Below, in pieces: positions 38,101 through 48,472 of a DNA stretch of 64,000 nucleotides. A model generated the notes under the pieces. That model saw only the letters and a list, made by a program, of their open reading frames with translations. It did no database searches and was not told the DNA's origin. The stretch is from NCBI RefSeq assembly GCF_049306965.1, contig NC_133197.1, forward strand, positions 7,834,001 to 7,898,000. Direction: 5' to 3'. Source of the DNA: Danio rerio (taxonomy: Eukaryota > Chordata > Actinopteri > Cypriniformes > Danionidae). How positions within the stretch are numbered: position 1 is the stretch's first letter; every line of letters starts with the position of its first letter. The position numbers and the translations under genes are program-made.

Positions 38101-39061
38101 ACCCTAATTAAACACACCTGATCAAACTAATTGAGTCCTTCAGGCTTGTTTCAAACCTACAGGTAAGTGTGTTGGAGCAGGGTTGGAACTAAATTGTGCA
38201 GTTCTTCGGCCCTCCAGGAATTGAGTTTGACACCCCTGCTCAACAGCATCTGTCAGTAAATTGCAGACTGTAATGTCTATTATTGTTTTTTTTTTGTTTT
38301 TTTTCAGAAATGATATTGCTCTTCTGCAACTGTCCATCAATGCCACTCTGAGCTCATACGTGCAGGTGGCCACACTGCCATCCTATGGAGAGATTCTGCC
38401 CTACGGCCACACATGCTACATCACTGGATGGGGCCGCACGCAGAGTAAGTTTGACTTGAAACGCCACAGCTCAGTCTTTGATATTAAACGATTCATTAAT
38501 TATTTCTCTCCTTCTTTATGGATGTGATCTACATGCAGCTGGTGGTTCGCTTTCCGCTCAGCTGAAACAGGCCTATATGCCTGTGGTTGACCACGAAACC
38601 TGCTCTCAAAGTGACTGGTGGGGAAGCACAGTGAAGGACAGAATGATTTGTGCTGGCGGCACCACCAGCATGTCTGCATGTCATGTGAGAAGGACTGACC
38701 CTCAAACACATCAGAAGTCATTTCATTTTGCTGTAAAATATGTCATTCTGACGTCGGTCATGTTCTTTTAGGGTGACTCTGGTAGTCCTCTGAACTGTCT
38801 GTTCAATGGTGAGTATGTCGTTCATGGAGTGACCAGTTTTGTGGCTTCATCGGGTTGCAATACCTACAAGAAGCCAACAGTCTTCACACGTGTGTCATAC
38901 CATGTCAGCTGGCTAAATCACGTAAGTTAGCTTCTTTGGGTTGTATTGTAATTGTAAGCCAGTGTTTGATATTTATGAAGTTTGTGTTATTTTGTTCATT
39001 TCAGATCATGTACGAGAACGGAGAAGATATAAAAGACAGAATGCCGTTTTCCCACATCTAA
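32117..39061 (+). CDS. cela1: Elastase B: CELA1-like, altered active-site motif and extended C-terminus
   Basis: Secreted chymotrypsin-fold zymogen. Exons: 32117-32156, 32279-32370, 34752-34852, 34954-35079, 38308-38444, 38539-38684, 38772-38921, 39005-39061; 282 residues. It begins [20 protein letters not shown]; activation is at EER|VIGG. His57 (VAAHCVD), Asp102 and Ser195 are present. Departures from the family: Asn for Tyr before Asp102 (GNDIALL); His192 with GDSGSPL in place of Q-GDSGGPL, so Gly197 is Ser; and a tail [18 protein letters not shown] in which GGA stands where C has its TGA stop. The poly(A) word at the position used by C (AATAAA) reads aacaaa here; another AATAAA lies at 39169-39174. 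It is open throughout, so it may be a functional but diverging paralogue or an early decaying one. Intron 4 is enlarged by nested transposons. Confidence 0.9.
32904..33081. mobile_element. Diverged copy of the 195-bp hAT family
   Basis: It has gtgtccacactcggagggct near the left and ggccttccaggaccgtgttt at the right, plus the shared internal tcctactaggctt and gttagagctaaaatctg. It lies in intron 2 of elastase B. The target duplication is not clear. Confidence 0.6.
33313..34325. mobile_element. DNA transposon-like element in intron 2 of elastase B
   Basis: gacctgttatgcaaaaaccg followed by gaagtacgtcaac at the left matches, as an inverted repeat, the sequence at about 34265-34325 (ttgacgtatttccgttcgaa ... 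cgtaaaaggtc). The interior of about 1 kb has no ORF that I recognise. Superfamily not assigned. Confidence 0.6.
35905..36716 (+). repeat. Dispersed repeat A, copy 2
   Basis: Same family as 25590-26190, here inserted in the split SINE and itself carrying a hAT element (36121-36315). At its right end a ~25-bp piece, caattactagctaagtacac with its continuation, is tandemly doubled (about 36676-36725). Confidence 0.6.
36121..36315. mobile_element. 195-bp non-autonomous hAT element with perfect target duplication
   Basis: It starts cagaggtcaccaatctcagt and ends aagtttagtgacccctg, with palindromic ggagggccggtgtcc / ggacaccggccctcc arms. The flanks carry ccttacag at 36113-36120 and 36316-36323, an exact 8-bp duplication. 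It is inserted within the SINE-like head of repeat A. Confidence 0.9.
36740..37817 (+). mobile_element. 5'-truncated L2/CR1-type LINE with reverse transcriptase C-terminus
   Basis: The reading frame opens with [14 protein letters not shown]; the RT catalytic YADD is at 36769-36780. It continues through [37 protein letters not shown] and [15 protein letters not shown]. It is broken by an in-frame stop at 37261-37263, then resumes with [20 protein letters not shown]. The 3' tail has gtaagtcgctttggataaaa and ctgctaaatgactaaatgta, typical of L2-like fish LINEs. The N-terminal endonuclease and first RT motifs are missing. Confidence 0.85.
38048..38240. mobile_element. Non-autonomous hAT element, 195-bp family relative
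   Basis: caggtgtcaaactcagttcc at the left and attgagtttgacacccctg at the right are inverted. The flanks ctatagca / caacagca agree at 6 of 8 positions. It is inserted just upstream of exon 5 of elastase B, where elastase C has uninterrupted sequence. Confidence 0.75.
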
Positions 39062-39544
39062 CATCTGCTATTACCAGTAATACAACAAACTTCACATCTA
39101 ATCTTAGACTGCTTCTGAATATTTTTTTCAGAATGATTAGGATGGTGTGTCTTCATTTAATCCAGTTAAATAAATCGAAACGTTTAGGTGCCATGCAGTG
39201 CATTGCTTCATTATGTATTTTTTCTCTGACACCTATATAGTAGGCATGTGGCTTAGATAAGTTCAAAAATTCTCCTGAAATGGATTTACATGCCTATTTA
39301 TTAGCCCTGAATATAACACTAAAATCAGAAGGTCCATATTGACCAAATTTGGAAAGGTCGCGCCTGCTTTCTCAAACACATACACACACCTAGATGTGCT
39401 CTGAAATAAATGTGTAAAATAAACACATCTCATTTGTCAAAATAACATTTTATCAAACTGAGTCTGTGCCTTGGTAAATATATTTAACTGAAGAGAAATC
39501 GATGTACCAGTCCCTTGTGGTTTTCGGCTGAGCCGAAAGCCAAA

Positions 39545-39990
39545 GCTCTTGATTTACCGGTAAATCTACGTTCCTACTCTCACCTATGGTCATGAGCTTT
39601 GGGTCAAGACCGAAAGGAGAAGATCTTGGATACAAGCAGCCGAATTGAGTTTTCTTTGTATTGTGGCAGGGCGCACCCTTATGGATAGGGTGAGGAGCTC
39701 TGTCAGCCGGGAGGAGCTCGAAGTAGAGCTGCTGCTTCTCCACATTGAGAGAAGTCAGTTGAGGTGGCTCGGGCATCTGCCTCCTGGACACCTGCCTAGC
39801 GAGATGTTCCAGGCATGTCCCACCGGGAGGAGGCTTTGGGGGAGACCCAAGACACGTTGGAGGGACTAGGCCTGGGAACACCTCGGGGTCCTCCCAGAGG
39901 AGCTGGAGGAAGTGTCTGGGAAAGGGAAGTCAGCAGTTCTCTCCTAAGACTGCTGCCTCCTTAACCCGGACCCAGAAAAACGATAGAAAA
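39545..39990 (+). mobile_element. RTE/Rex3-like LINE 3' end
   Basis: It contains ctcacctatggtcatgagct, gtggcagggcgcaccc, caccgggaggaggctttggg and gacccaagacacgttggagg, and ends in a run of gaat units. The translation has W-L-G-H-L and G-R-P-K-T-R-W-R-D, the usual C-terminal motif of such fish LINEs. Severely 5'-truncated. Confidence 0.75.
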
Positions 39991-41394
39991 ATGAATGAAT
40001 GAATTAATAAATGAATGAATGAATTGACCAACCTAAAAAGAGATGTACTTAGAGTTGTACCTCTGCGTAAAAGAGGAGTTGAAAAAAGTGTATGGGGTAT
40101 ATGCCGAAGCATGCTAATAGGATTTTTAATTTGCCATTAACCTGGGTTAAGCGCTTCCAGCGAATTGAATGCCAATGCAAAATCTGGTGCGTTTAAGGTC
40201 TGTTTTCTTTAAAAATCAGCGATCTCCACTAGCTGAGTGATATCCGATTTAAAGTGGGTCCCAGATTGTACAAGAAGCACTGCATTAAATTACATTTCCC
40301 CCGCCATGTCTTTGTAATATGAGCATTTATTTTACCCCAGTATATTCAATGGAGCTTCTGAGTTAGCCTGCCGATTCTGACGGGCACGTGCAAGTAAACG
40401 GCTTTTTGTCTCGTTTTACGCTTAAGCAACTAAATAAATGCTAAAGTTTATTTAACTGAATGTATTTTAATGACATTACAACATCGATGCTGTATAAGGA
40501 ACCGTATAAAACGAGAAAAAGTTCACAATAACAGCTCACCGGAAGTGTATCAGCATGGGAATAGCACTAGCTCGGCATACTGTATACCCTATTATTTTTT
40601 CTGTTCTCTTGACAGCAAGAGCTGAGTGACATGACACAATGCATAAATGTGCATTAAACACTTGTATTGAACACTTCAGTCTACGCATTTTTGTTGCCTA
40701 ATTACAAACATACACAGCAAATTTCACAATAAAGTAACACAAAGGGCATTTTGTGTTCTGACAAGCTGTAAACAAATGGCTGGTGGAGAACTGCTTTTGG
40801 CTGTCATTGTTGCTTAGCTATACAAGGCTTCATTGGACTCTTTGTGTATTCCATATAAATATTCCATATGAATAATCAATTTATACACAGTTAAACATAC
40901 ATAATATCTAATATTGTTTACCTGCTGTTTGCATCAACCAGACCAGTTTCAGCAGTCATCGGCATTTGGAGTTCTCCCACGATATATTGAGCACTTGAAC
41001 TGAAAAAAAAGAAAGTAAAATAAAATAAAATAAATAGAAAACACTCACAGCGACATTGGGGGCGACCTTAATGTCAAACCACCATAAAAAACACACAAAA
41101 AAATGCATTTGGATATAATTACATTGTGGAAAGGGTCAATGAATCTTCAGACGCATTTTTTATTTGTATTCCTGTTTCTTTTTTGAACTGCCACAAACAA
41201 TACGGCGCTCTATAGTAATCACTATCTATGGTGAACCCTAAAACAAACAACATCTATCACAAGACTAGGGTCCTTAAAGGAGAAAAGAAATCTTCAGCTA
41301 AATGCTGAGCAACAAATTAAAAAAAGGCAGTTCAAGGAAAATGTTTTGACCCTTGAGCTAGATTAAAAAAAGAAAGTTCATTTTGCCTGATTTG

Positions 41395-41498
41395 TCGGCA
41401 CACCGGCCTTGGCAGTGATGAAATCTGTGTGATTCAGACACCTGTGGGCATCAGACAACCTGTACTACTTAGCGTTGCGAAAGCGTTTGAGTATATAT
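41395..41498 (+). promoter_or_regulatory. Elastase C proximal promoter
   Basis: TATATAT is at 41492-41498, 48 bp before the ATG. CACCTG is at 41439-41444 within aaatctgtgtgattcag... gtgggcatcagacaac, the same block as in elastase B. Confidence 0.75.
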
Positions 41499-41539
41499 GT
41501 GTGATGGCAGTGTGCAGAATGTTTAGACAGACAGCAAAC

Positions 41540-44500
41540 ATGCTGAGGATCCTGTTGTTGAGTGTGCTGGCCACTTTGGGTGAGATTTTTCTCTCCTTTA
41601 GCTGAGAAATGACAAAGTTACAACCCTAACATGTCTTGTGTTTTTCTGTCCAGCGCTGGCTGAGCCCAGATATCTGAAGGATATAGCCATTGAGGAGAGG
41701 GTTGTTGGCGGAGAGATTGCAAAACCCCACTCTTGGCCTTGGCAGGTACAATATTTTTTACAGTAATATTTAATCTTAAATATCAATAACTAAGCTTTTT
41801 TTTTTACTAACTACTGTAGCTTTGTACAACTAAAAGGCCAGTTTTATCCTATTAGAGTGTGTATGTGAAGTTTCAGCTCAAAATACCCCAGAAATAATGC
41901 TCTCAGACTATTCTATATACTATTTTGGAACATTTTTTCTGAACCTTTTTTTACTTTTGTTTTAGAGTGCTCAGATAATGTTAAAATGAATGTAAAAAAT
42001 ATATAATTTTAGCTAAAATTATCTATGTTTCTTCAGATCTCTCTCCAGTATTCTGATTTGGGAACATACTACTACTATTGTAGTGGGACTCTGATCAGAC
42101 CAGGATGGGTGATGGTTGCCGCTCACTGCGTCGAAGCGTAATAAATTTGAAAAAAATTTCTATTTGCAAAAAAGAACATTTTAAAAACTGAACGCAAATA
42201 ACTAAGAAAGCAGTCTACCAATTTGCTTTTTCAATGTGTGTACTGTTCAGTCTGAGAAAATGGACTGTTGCATTGGGTGACCACGACATCTACACTCATG
42301 AGGGTCCCGAGCAGTACATAAGCGTCAGTGAGGTCTTCATCCACCCCAACTGGAACCCCAACAACGTGGCATTTGGGTGTGTGAATATGGCATACACAAT
42401 ATATACATGACTGTGGTGACACAACTAACAGTTAATATAAATGCCTCGGTAATACAGCACAACATTCTTGACTATACAAATGTTTGCAGCTTCACTGCAA
42501 AAAAAAAAAAAAATAGTTTTTCTTACTCAGATATATATATATTGTCTTGTTTCAATTCCAAATATATACAAACTTTTAAATCAAGAAGCATCAGACAAGC
42601 ATCACTGTGCTATAACACACTTTTTTGTCTTTCTTAAACTGGTTTTAAGGCCTTGCCTTACATTGAACAAGTAATCTGTGCAAATTAATCCACTGAAAAT
42701 AAACAGTTTTGGTTATCTAAAAATCTAAAAAGGGTTAAAAATCTAACCCTTTGCTTCTGCCCTGGAAAGGCAGCTCTTTCCTGATGAATGCCATCTCATG
42801 GCAATTGGTAACTTTTTGATTTAGTGGCTAATTCATATAAACTCAAATGATCTCATTCGTACAATTTAATATGATTTGCTTATTCACCAATAATGGTTGG
42901 GTTTGGGGTGGGGTTGGGTGCCACACTACTTTTTTAAAATCGTACATTTGAACTCTTTGAATTCGTATGAATTAGCCACTAAACGGACAAAATATTAAAA
43001 AGTTACGTTTCTTTGTGAGATCAGGCTGATTTTACAGCTTGGACAAGATGTGTTTAACCATGCCGCTCCAACCATTAGTTTGCTGTGAGTGAAAGATGAG
43101 AGGAAGTGCTCAAAAATAAAGCTCAATATTCAGTTGGAAATATGTATCCATTCTGCAATAAGAGTCAGCAGAAACTTAAACCATGGCCACACTGCACTTT
43201 TCAACCCATTGACTTCCATTCAGATGTATGCGAATATGTCAGAACAAAAATGCAAGCTTCAAAGTCCAAGGTTGCTGGGCAATGATAATCTGCAAATTTG
43301 CATTACATGAATGCGCAACCCAAGCTCATTCTGGAAACGTAGCCCTGCTGACGTTTCTGGAGACCGCGATTTACGTGGTCGGAGATACCTAAGGCCGCGT
43401 TTAGTTTTTTTCGAGCGAACGCTGCGGGGCGGTTTGGGGGGCTCCACCCCTCCTCTTCGCGCTCGCCGGCCGACGGCTTTCCAGATGCAACCAGTTTGTC
43501 CGCTTAGCTCACAGTGTTGCGTCGGCGGAGCGGAGGCCCCGGAGGAACCGGCCGCGGACGACTGGGATCGAGTCCGGGGAACAGCGGTTCCGGAAATCAG
43601 GTAAGACGAAAAACGGAATCCGAAAAATAAGGGCGAGAATGTGGCGGGATCTGAAAACGCGGTCGAAATCGAAGACGAGGGCTTTTGCTTTTTTTTTTTT
43701 TTCTGGACGGCTTTTGCGAACCGTCGCTCGGGTTTAGGGAAGGAGGAGGAGGAAGAGGAGGGCGGCTTTTCGCGCGAGAACGGCACGGGCGCGAACGGCG
43801 CGCGCTCCCGAGAGGCGCCCGAGACGCGAAAAAGCGTCCCTTCCAGGACGTAAATCGCGGTCTCCAGAAACGTCCGCGGGGCTACGTTTCCACAATGAGC
43901 CCGGGTTGTGAATGCGTTAGACCAATAGAAGATCAAAAGGTGATCTTTTTCACATTTGGAAATCTAAAGTATGGAGCAATCGCTCCGTTTATCAATGTCC
44001 TATCATCTTGTTTTATCCCGCCCCTTTTCACATGACCATACACTCTCAGAAATAAAGGCAGAGGAGCTTTCTCTGGGGTAGTAAATTTTCAAAAGATACA
44101 TATTTGTACCCAAAGAGTCCACAATGGTACCATAAAATGTATATTAATACCCAAATGTACCTAAAAAGTTCCTTTAAGGTACCATTATGGACCCTTCAGG
44201 TACAAATATGTACCTTTTGAAAAGGTACTGCCCCATAGCTGGCTCCTGTACATTTTTTTTCTGGGATTGTATGGCAGATGCTCAAACTCTAGTGTGACTG
44301 TGGCTTTATGGTTCACATGGATTTTATATGTTGCACTTCAAAGTATTGCACTTTTTCAGGTACACATTACAAATGTAACTATGGAGTTGTAGCTCCCTCT
44401 ATAGCATCGGACATTGAATTGCTGTTATGTCTACAATGTCTATTATTATTTTTTTCTTAGATATGATATTGCTCTTCTGCGTCTGTCCATCGATGCCACC

Positions 44501-45358
44501 CTGAGCTCATACGTGCAGGTGGCCACACTGCCATCCTCTGGAGAGATTCTGCCCTACGGCCACACATGCTACATCACTGGCTGGGGCTACACAGAGAGTA
44601 AGTTTGACTTGAGATGTCAATTGACTTGATATTTGCATCGATGAATTTGCTCTTCAGTGTTTGAACTCTCAGTAATGATTTTAAATCACACTGAACAGAG
44701 CTAAACTGAACTGAACTTAAACACTAAAAACTGAACTACACTGTTCCAGTTACTATGACCATTTATGTGAAGCTGCTTTGACACAATCTACATTGTAAAA
44801 GCGCTATACAACTAAAGCTGAATTGAATATTTACAGATTCATGACTTGATTTCTCTCGTCTCATGAATGTGATCTTCATGCAGCTGGTGGGTCATTGTCA
44901 GCTCAGCTGAAACAGGCCTATATGCCTGTAGTCGACTACGAAACCTGCTCTCAAAAGGACTGGTGGGGAAGCTCAGTGAAGGAGACCATGATTTGCGCTG
45001 GCGGCACCACCAGCATGTCTGCATGTCATGTGAGAAGAACTGACCCTCAAACACATCAGAAGTCATTTCATTTTGCTTTAAAATGTCATTTTGACATCTG
45101 TCATGTTCTTTTAGGGTGACTCTGGTAGTCCTCTGAACTGTTTGTTCAATGGTAAGTATGTCGTCCATGGTGTGACCAGTTTTGTGTCTCCTGAGGGTTG
45201 CAATACCTACAAGAAGCCAACAGGCTTCACGCGCGTGTCTGCCTACATCAACTGGATTAATCAAGTAAGTTAGCTTCATTAGCTCAACTTTATAGCCATT
45301 TGTGATATTTATGGAGTCTGTGTTGTTTTGTTTATTTCAGATCATTTCCGAAAAGTGA
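41540..45358 (+). CDS. cela1: Elastase C: CELA1-like with GDSGSP motif
   Basis: Secreted elastase-type zymogen of 269 residues. Exons: 41540-41579, 41654-41745, 42037-42137, 42251-42376, 44461-44597, 44884-45029, 45115-45264, 45341-45358. Activation is at EER|VVGG. His57 (VAAHCVE), Asp102 (GYDIALL) and Ser195 are kept. As in B, residue 192 is His and the serine motif is GDSGSPL, so the change predates the B/C duplication. Unique to C: CSGTL in place of CGGTL after the Cys42 position, PTGF in place of PTVF (residue 227), and PEGC in place of a Ser/Ala pair before Cys220. The end is IISEK and TGA; a poly(A) signal lies at 45418-45423. Exon 6 is three bases longer than in A, D and E ([10 protein letters not shown]), also as in B. 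No stop or splice defect is seen. Confidence 0.93.
43316..43908. mobile_element. GC-rich 593-bp DNA element with long inverted ends
   Basis: caacccaagctcattctgga and the inverted counterpart ending caatgagcccgggttg bound the element. The arms extend about 65 bp (both include gtttctggagaccgcgattt or its complement). A perfect 8-bp duplication tgaatgcg flanks it (43308-43315 and 43909-43916). The interior is CpG-rich with polypurine runs, unlike everything around it. It sits in intron 4 of elastase C; elastase B keeps the empty site (tgcatgcg, 35485-35492). The superfamily is uncertain; 8-bp duplications suggest hAT or P. Confidence 0.85.
44041..44269. mobile_element. TA-flanked MITE in intron 4 of elastase C
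   Basis: Ends cactctcagaaataaagg and tttttctgggattg are inverted and flanked by TA. Internal arms aaaagatacatatttgtacc and ggtacaaatatgtacctttt form a long palindrome. Elastase B has the empty site at about 35608-35612. Confidence 0.8.
44636..44828 (+). mobile_element. LINE/SINE 3'-tail-like repeat, copy 2
   Basis: Related to 4196-4392: gcatcgatgaatttgctctt, aagctgctttgacacaatct, and gtaaaagcgctatacaacta ending gaattgaat. It lies in intron 5 of elastase C and is absent from elastase B. Confidence 0.55.
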
Positions 45359-46075
45359 GAGGATAAAAGACAGAATCCCATTTTCCCACATGTAGCATCT
45401 GCTATTAGCAGTAATACAATAAACTTCACATCTAATCTTGGACTGCTTCTGAATCTTATTTTACAACAATTAAAATGATGTGTCTTCATTAAATCCAGTT
45501 AAATAAATTGAATATTAATATTTATGAACAGGAATATTATTGAGCTCCCCAGCTCAGTGCCTAATCTTTCACTTAAACACACACACACACGATGTGTTGT
45601 GTTCTGAAATAAACATCTCATTTGTCAAAAGAATGCTTAAACAAATTGAGTAGGTCCCTTGGTAAATATTTTCAACTTAGGTGTTTTTTTAATCCACCAG
45701 AAAAAAAATCTATTTTACTACTTAGTGGTGTTGTGAATGAAATAGGCTAAATTATAATGATACTTTACCAACCTAAAGAGAGATGTACTTCGAGTTGTAT
45801 TTCAATGTTTTTAATGTATATTAAAACACAGGCAGGATTTAATATCAACCTCTGCATAAAAAAAAAACACAAGTTTATAAAACTGACAGCAAGAGTGACA
45901 AGACACTATCCATAAATGTGTATTTAAAGACTTAAATATATAAAAGATTTAGAGGTTGAGCATTTCTGTTGCATAATTACAAACATACACAGCAAATTTC
46001 ACAATAAAATAACAAAAAGGGTAGCAATGAAAAACCAAGAGAAAACAAGCTGTAAGGACATGGTGTGGCTGGCTC

Positions 46076-46730
46076 TGTCTTGGCATTTTATAAATAAGAG
46101 TCCCAAAAGTTTAAAATTAGCTTAAAACATAATAAGGAATCAGTCTGTGTTTTGATTGCCACACTTCTGATAACGTAACCACTTGTGCAGGTCCAGTTGA
46201 TGAAGAATGTCATGCAAATTTTAAGGGCTTGCTAACTATGTGTAACTAATAGTCCCGTGTGCAATTTAATTGTCTGTGTTTTGTTCTGATAGGCCCATTT
46301 TCCCCGGGGGTTTACATGAGAGCAAGAAAACAATGTTTGAGACACACAGTAGGCCAATTTCCATGTAGTGAACTCATATTATTCTGGTATGCCTAGGCAT
46401 CTCCAGATGATTATTACTTTTCATCTTCAATTATTCCTTGTGACATTTTGTGGGCAAACATGTGTTGTCAATAGCATAGCAATGTATTAAAAATAACAAA
46501 CAAAAGTTACTTTTAATTCATGCAATAGGTCTCTGTGTCCTAAAAATCAGGGAGAGCTAATAGAACTTATAGAACTACTGAACATGGAAATGTCTCAGAA
46601 ATGGTCTCATTTACACAACAGGCTGCTGACTTAGAGATGACAAGGATGAACAAGCTAAGTTAAATGGTCTGGAGTGGTCTCCTTTATTAAGATAGAGAGG
46701 ACAGGTGGTATAGGAAACAGTTCCAGTTGA
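46076..46730. other. Intergenic, nothing recognised
   Basis: No coding or mobile element was recognised between the end of the duplicated segment and the minisatellite. Confidence 0.4.
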
Positions 46731-46734
46731 TTGG

Positions 46735-48115
46735 GCTTTTTTGAGATTTGGCTGTCTCAGGAGTGATCTTGGTTGTTCTGATAGATGTTAGAACATCCCT
46801 GACTGTCTCAGCTAACTCAGAACTTACTAGAACAGTTTTGGTTGTCTCAATAATGACTGGAATAACATAGGGTTTCTCAGGAGTGACTAAAACAGTCTTG
46901 GTAGTCTCTGGAGTGACAGGCTCAATCTTGACTGACTCAAGAACGACCGGAATGATTCTGGATGTTATTGGAACAGTCTTAGCTGTCTCAGATCATTCAG
47001 GAGTAACTTGAACCGTTTTGACTGTCTCAGGAATGACTCAAGCAATCTTGGCCATCTCTGGGGTGACTGAAAGAATCCCGGATCATTTTGGAGTGACTTG
47101 ATCAATCTTGGCTGTCTCGAGAGTGACTGGAACAGATTTGGTTGACTCAAGAATGACTGAAACAATCTTGGCTGACTCAAAAGTGATTTGAATAGTCTTG
47201 GCTGTCTCTGGAGTAACTGGAACAGTCTTGCATGAGTCTTGATTTACTGGGACAGTCTAGGCCTATTGTAGGAGTCTCTAGAGTAACTTGTAGGAGTCTC
47301 TAGAGTAACTTGTAGGAGTCTCTAGAGTAACTTGAACAGTCTTGGCCGAGCCTGCAGTTACTCGGATAGTCTTGGTCTACTTGGAAATGATTGAAACAAT
47401 CTTGGCTTACTCTGGAGAGACTGGAAGTGTCTTGACTCCCTCTGCAGTGACTGGAACACTTTTTCCTGAGTCTGGAGTTACTGAGAAAATCTTGGCCTAT
47501 TGGGGAGTGACTGGAACAATTGTGGGTGTTTCTGGAGTAACTTAAACAGTCTTGGCTGAGTCTGCAGTTACTAAGACAGTCTTGGCCTACTTGGGAATGA
47601 TTGAAACAATCTTGGCTTACTCTGGAGAGACTGGAAGAGTCTCGACTCCCTCTGCAGTGACTGGAACACTCTTTCCTGAGACTGGAGTTACTGGAAAAGT
47701 CTTGGCGCATTGGAAAGTGACTGGAACAACTGTGGGTGTCTCTGGAGTAACTTGAACAGTCTTGGCTGAGTCTGTAGTTACTGGGACAGTCTTGGCCTAC
47801 TTGGGGATGATTGAAAAAATCTTGGCTTACTCTGGAGAGATTGGAAGAGTCTCGACTCCCTCTGCAGTGACTGGAACCCTTTTTTCTGAGTATGGAGTTA
47901 CTGGAAAAGTCTTGGCTTATTGGGGAGTGACTAGAACTTTTGTGGGTGTCTCTGGAGTAACTTGAACAGTTGTGGCTGAGTCTGCAGTTATTGCGACAGT
48001 CTTGGCCTACTTGGGAATGATTGAAACAATCTTGGCTTACTCTGGAGAGACTGGAAGAGGTTGACTCCCTCTGCAGTGACTGGAACACTCTTGACTGACT
48101 TGGGAATGACTAGAG
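46735..48115. repeat. Minisatellite of 30-bp units in 210-bp higher-order repeats
   Basis: The basic unit is close to gtgactggaacagtcttggc plus about ten bases. In the right half, seven units form a 210-bp block: gtgggtgt..tctggagtaac recurs at 47522, 47732 and 47942. Because 30 is a multiple of three, long stretches are open in several frames, including 262 codons of Ser/Cys/Asp-rich sequence on the - strand at 47300-48088. No splice or promoter context supports a gene. Confidence 0.85.
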
Positions 48116-48472
48116 CATTTGTTTATGGTGGATCTGCCCATGTAGTTGTGGCCAGTTCATTCTGTTAAGGACCTGATCGAAAGACATGACCCATTCACAA
48201 AATGAATAGTAAGATAATTTAACACAGTTGACAAAGAAACAGGTAGGTAGAGGATGTGTAAAATAGTTTCCAGTTTGCTAGAAAATGTCACAAAACAGGA
48301 TTTTCAGCTAGCAGTTGTAAGCAAGGGCCCAGCAAGGGTCCAGGTGGTTATTGGCCCAAGACCCTCTGCTCACCCATTATAAGACCCCTTTTGCCTGCAT
48401 AATTCAATGCCTGTTTTGTGGACTAAAGTAGGTCATACAGATTTTCACGTGGTTAGTCTAAATCTAATGACA

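Larger units (their letters stand above)
30706..40900. repeat. Segmental tandem duplication, left unit (carries elastase B)
   Basis: Sequence outside the exons also matches the right unit at 40919-46075. The left edge (tgttgtttgcatca, tttcagcagtc, cttgaactgaaaaaaaa) pairs with 40925-41010. The 3' flank of elastase B (aaataaa...catctcatttgtcaaaat, about 39400-39475) pairs with 45600-45690. cagcaaatttcacaataaa near 40712 pairs with the same word near 45985. The unit is about 10.2 kb, longer than the other because of later insertions. Confidence 0.75.
40919..46075. repeat. Segmental tandem duplication, right unit (carries elastase C)
   Basis: Pairs with 30706-40900 (see that entry) and lies directly after it. 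It includes the whole of elastase C and its flanks, up to about aaacaagctgtaaggac near 46060, which corresponds to gacaagctgtaaac near 40770. Confidence 0.75.

Noticed and set aside
39453-39881. 142-codon frame on the - strand
   Set aside because: Antisense of an RTE-type LINE 3' end; the sense strand shows the known motif order.
43259-43936. 225-codon frame on the - strand rich in Ser, Pro and Arg
   Set aside because: It spans the GC-rich transposon and its inverted ends; GC-rich DNA lacks stops by chance and the frame crosses both target duplications.
47300-48088. 262-codon open frame rich in Ser, Cys and Asp on the - strand
   Set aside because: It is the translation of a 30-bp/210-bp minisatellite, with no promoter, splice or family evidence; frames on the other strand are equally open within each block.
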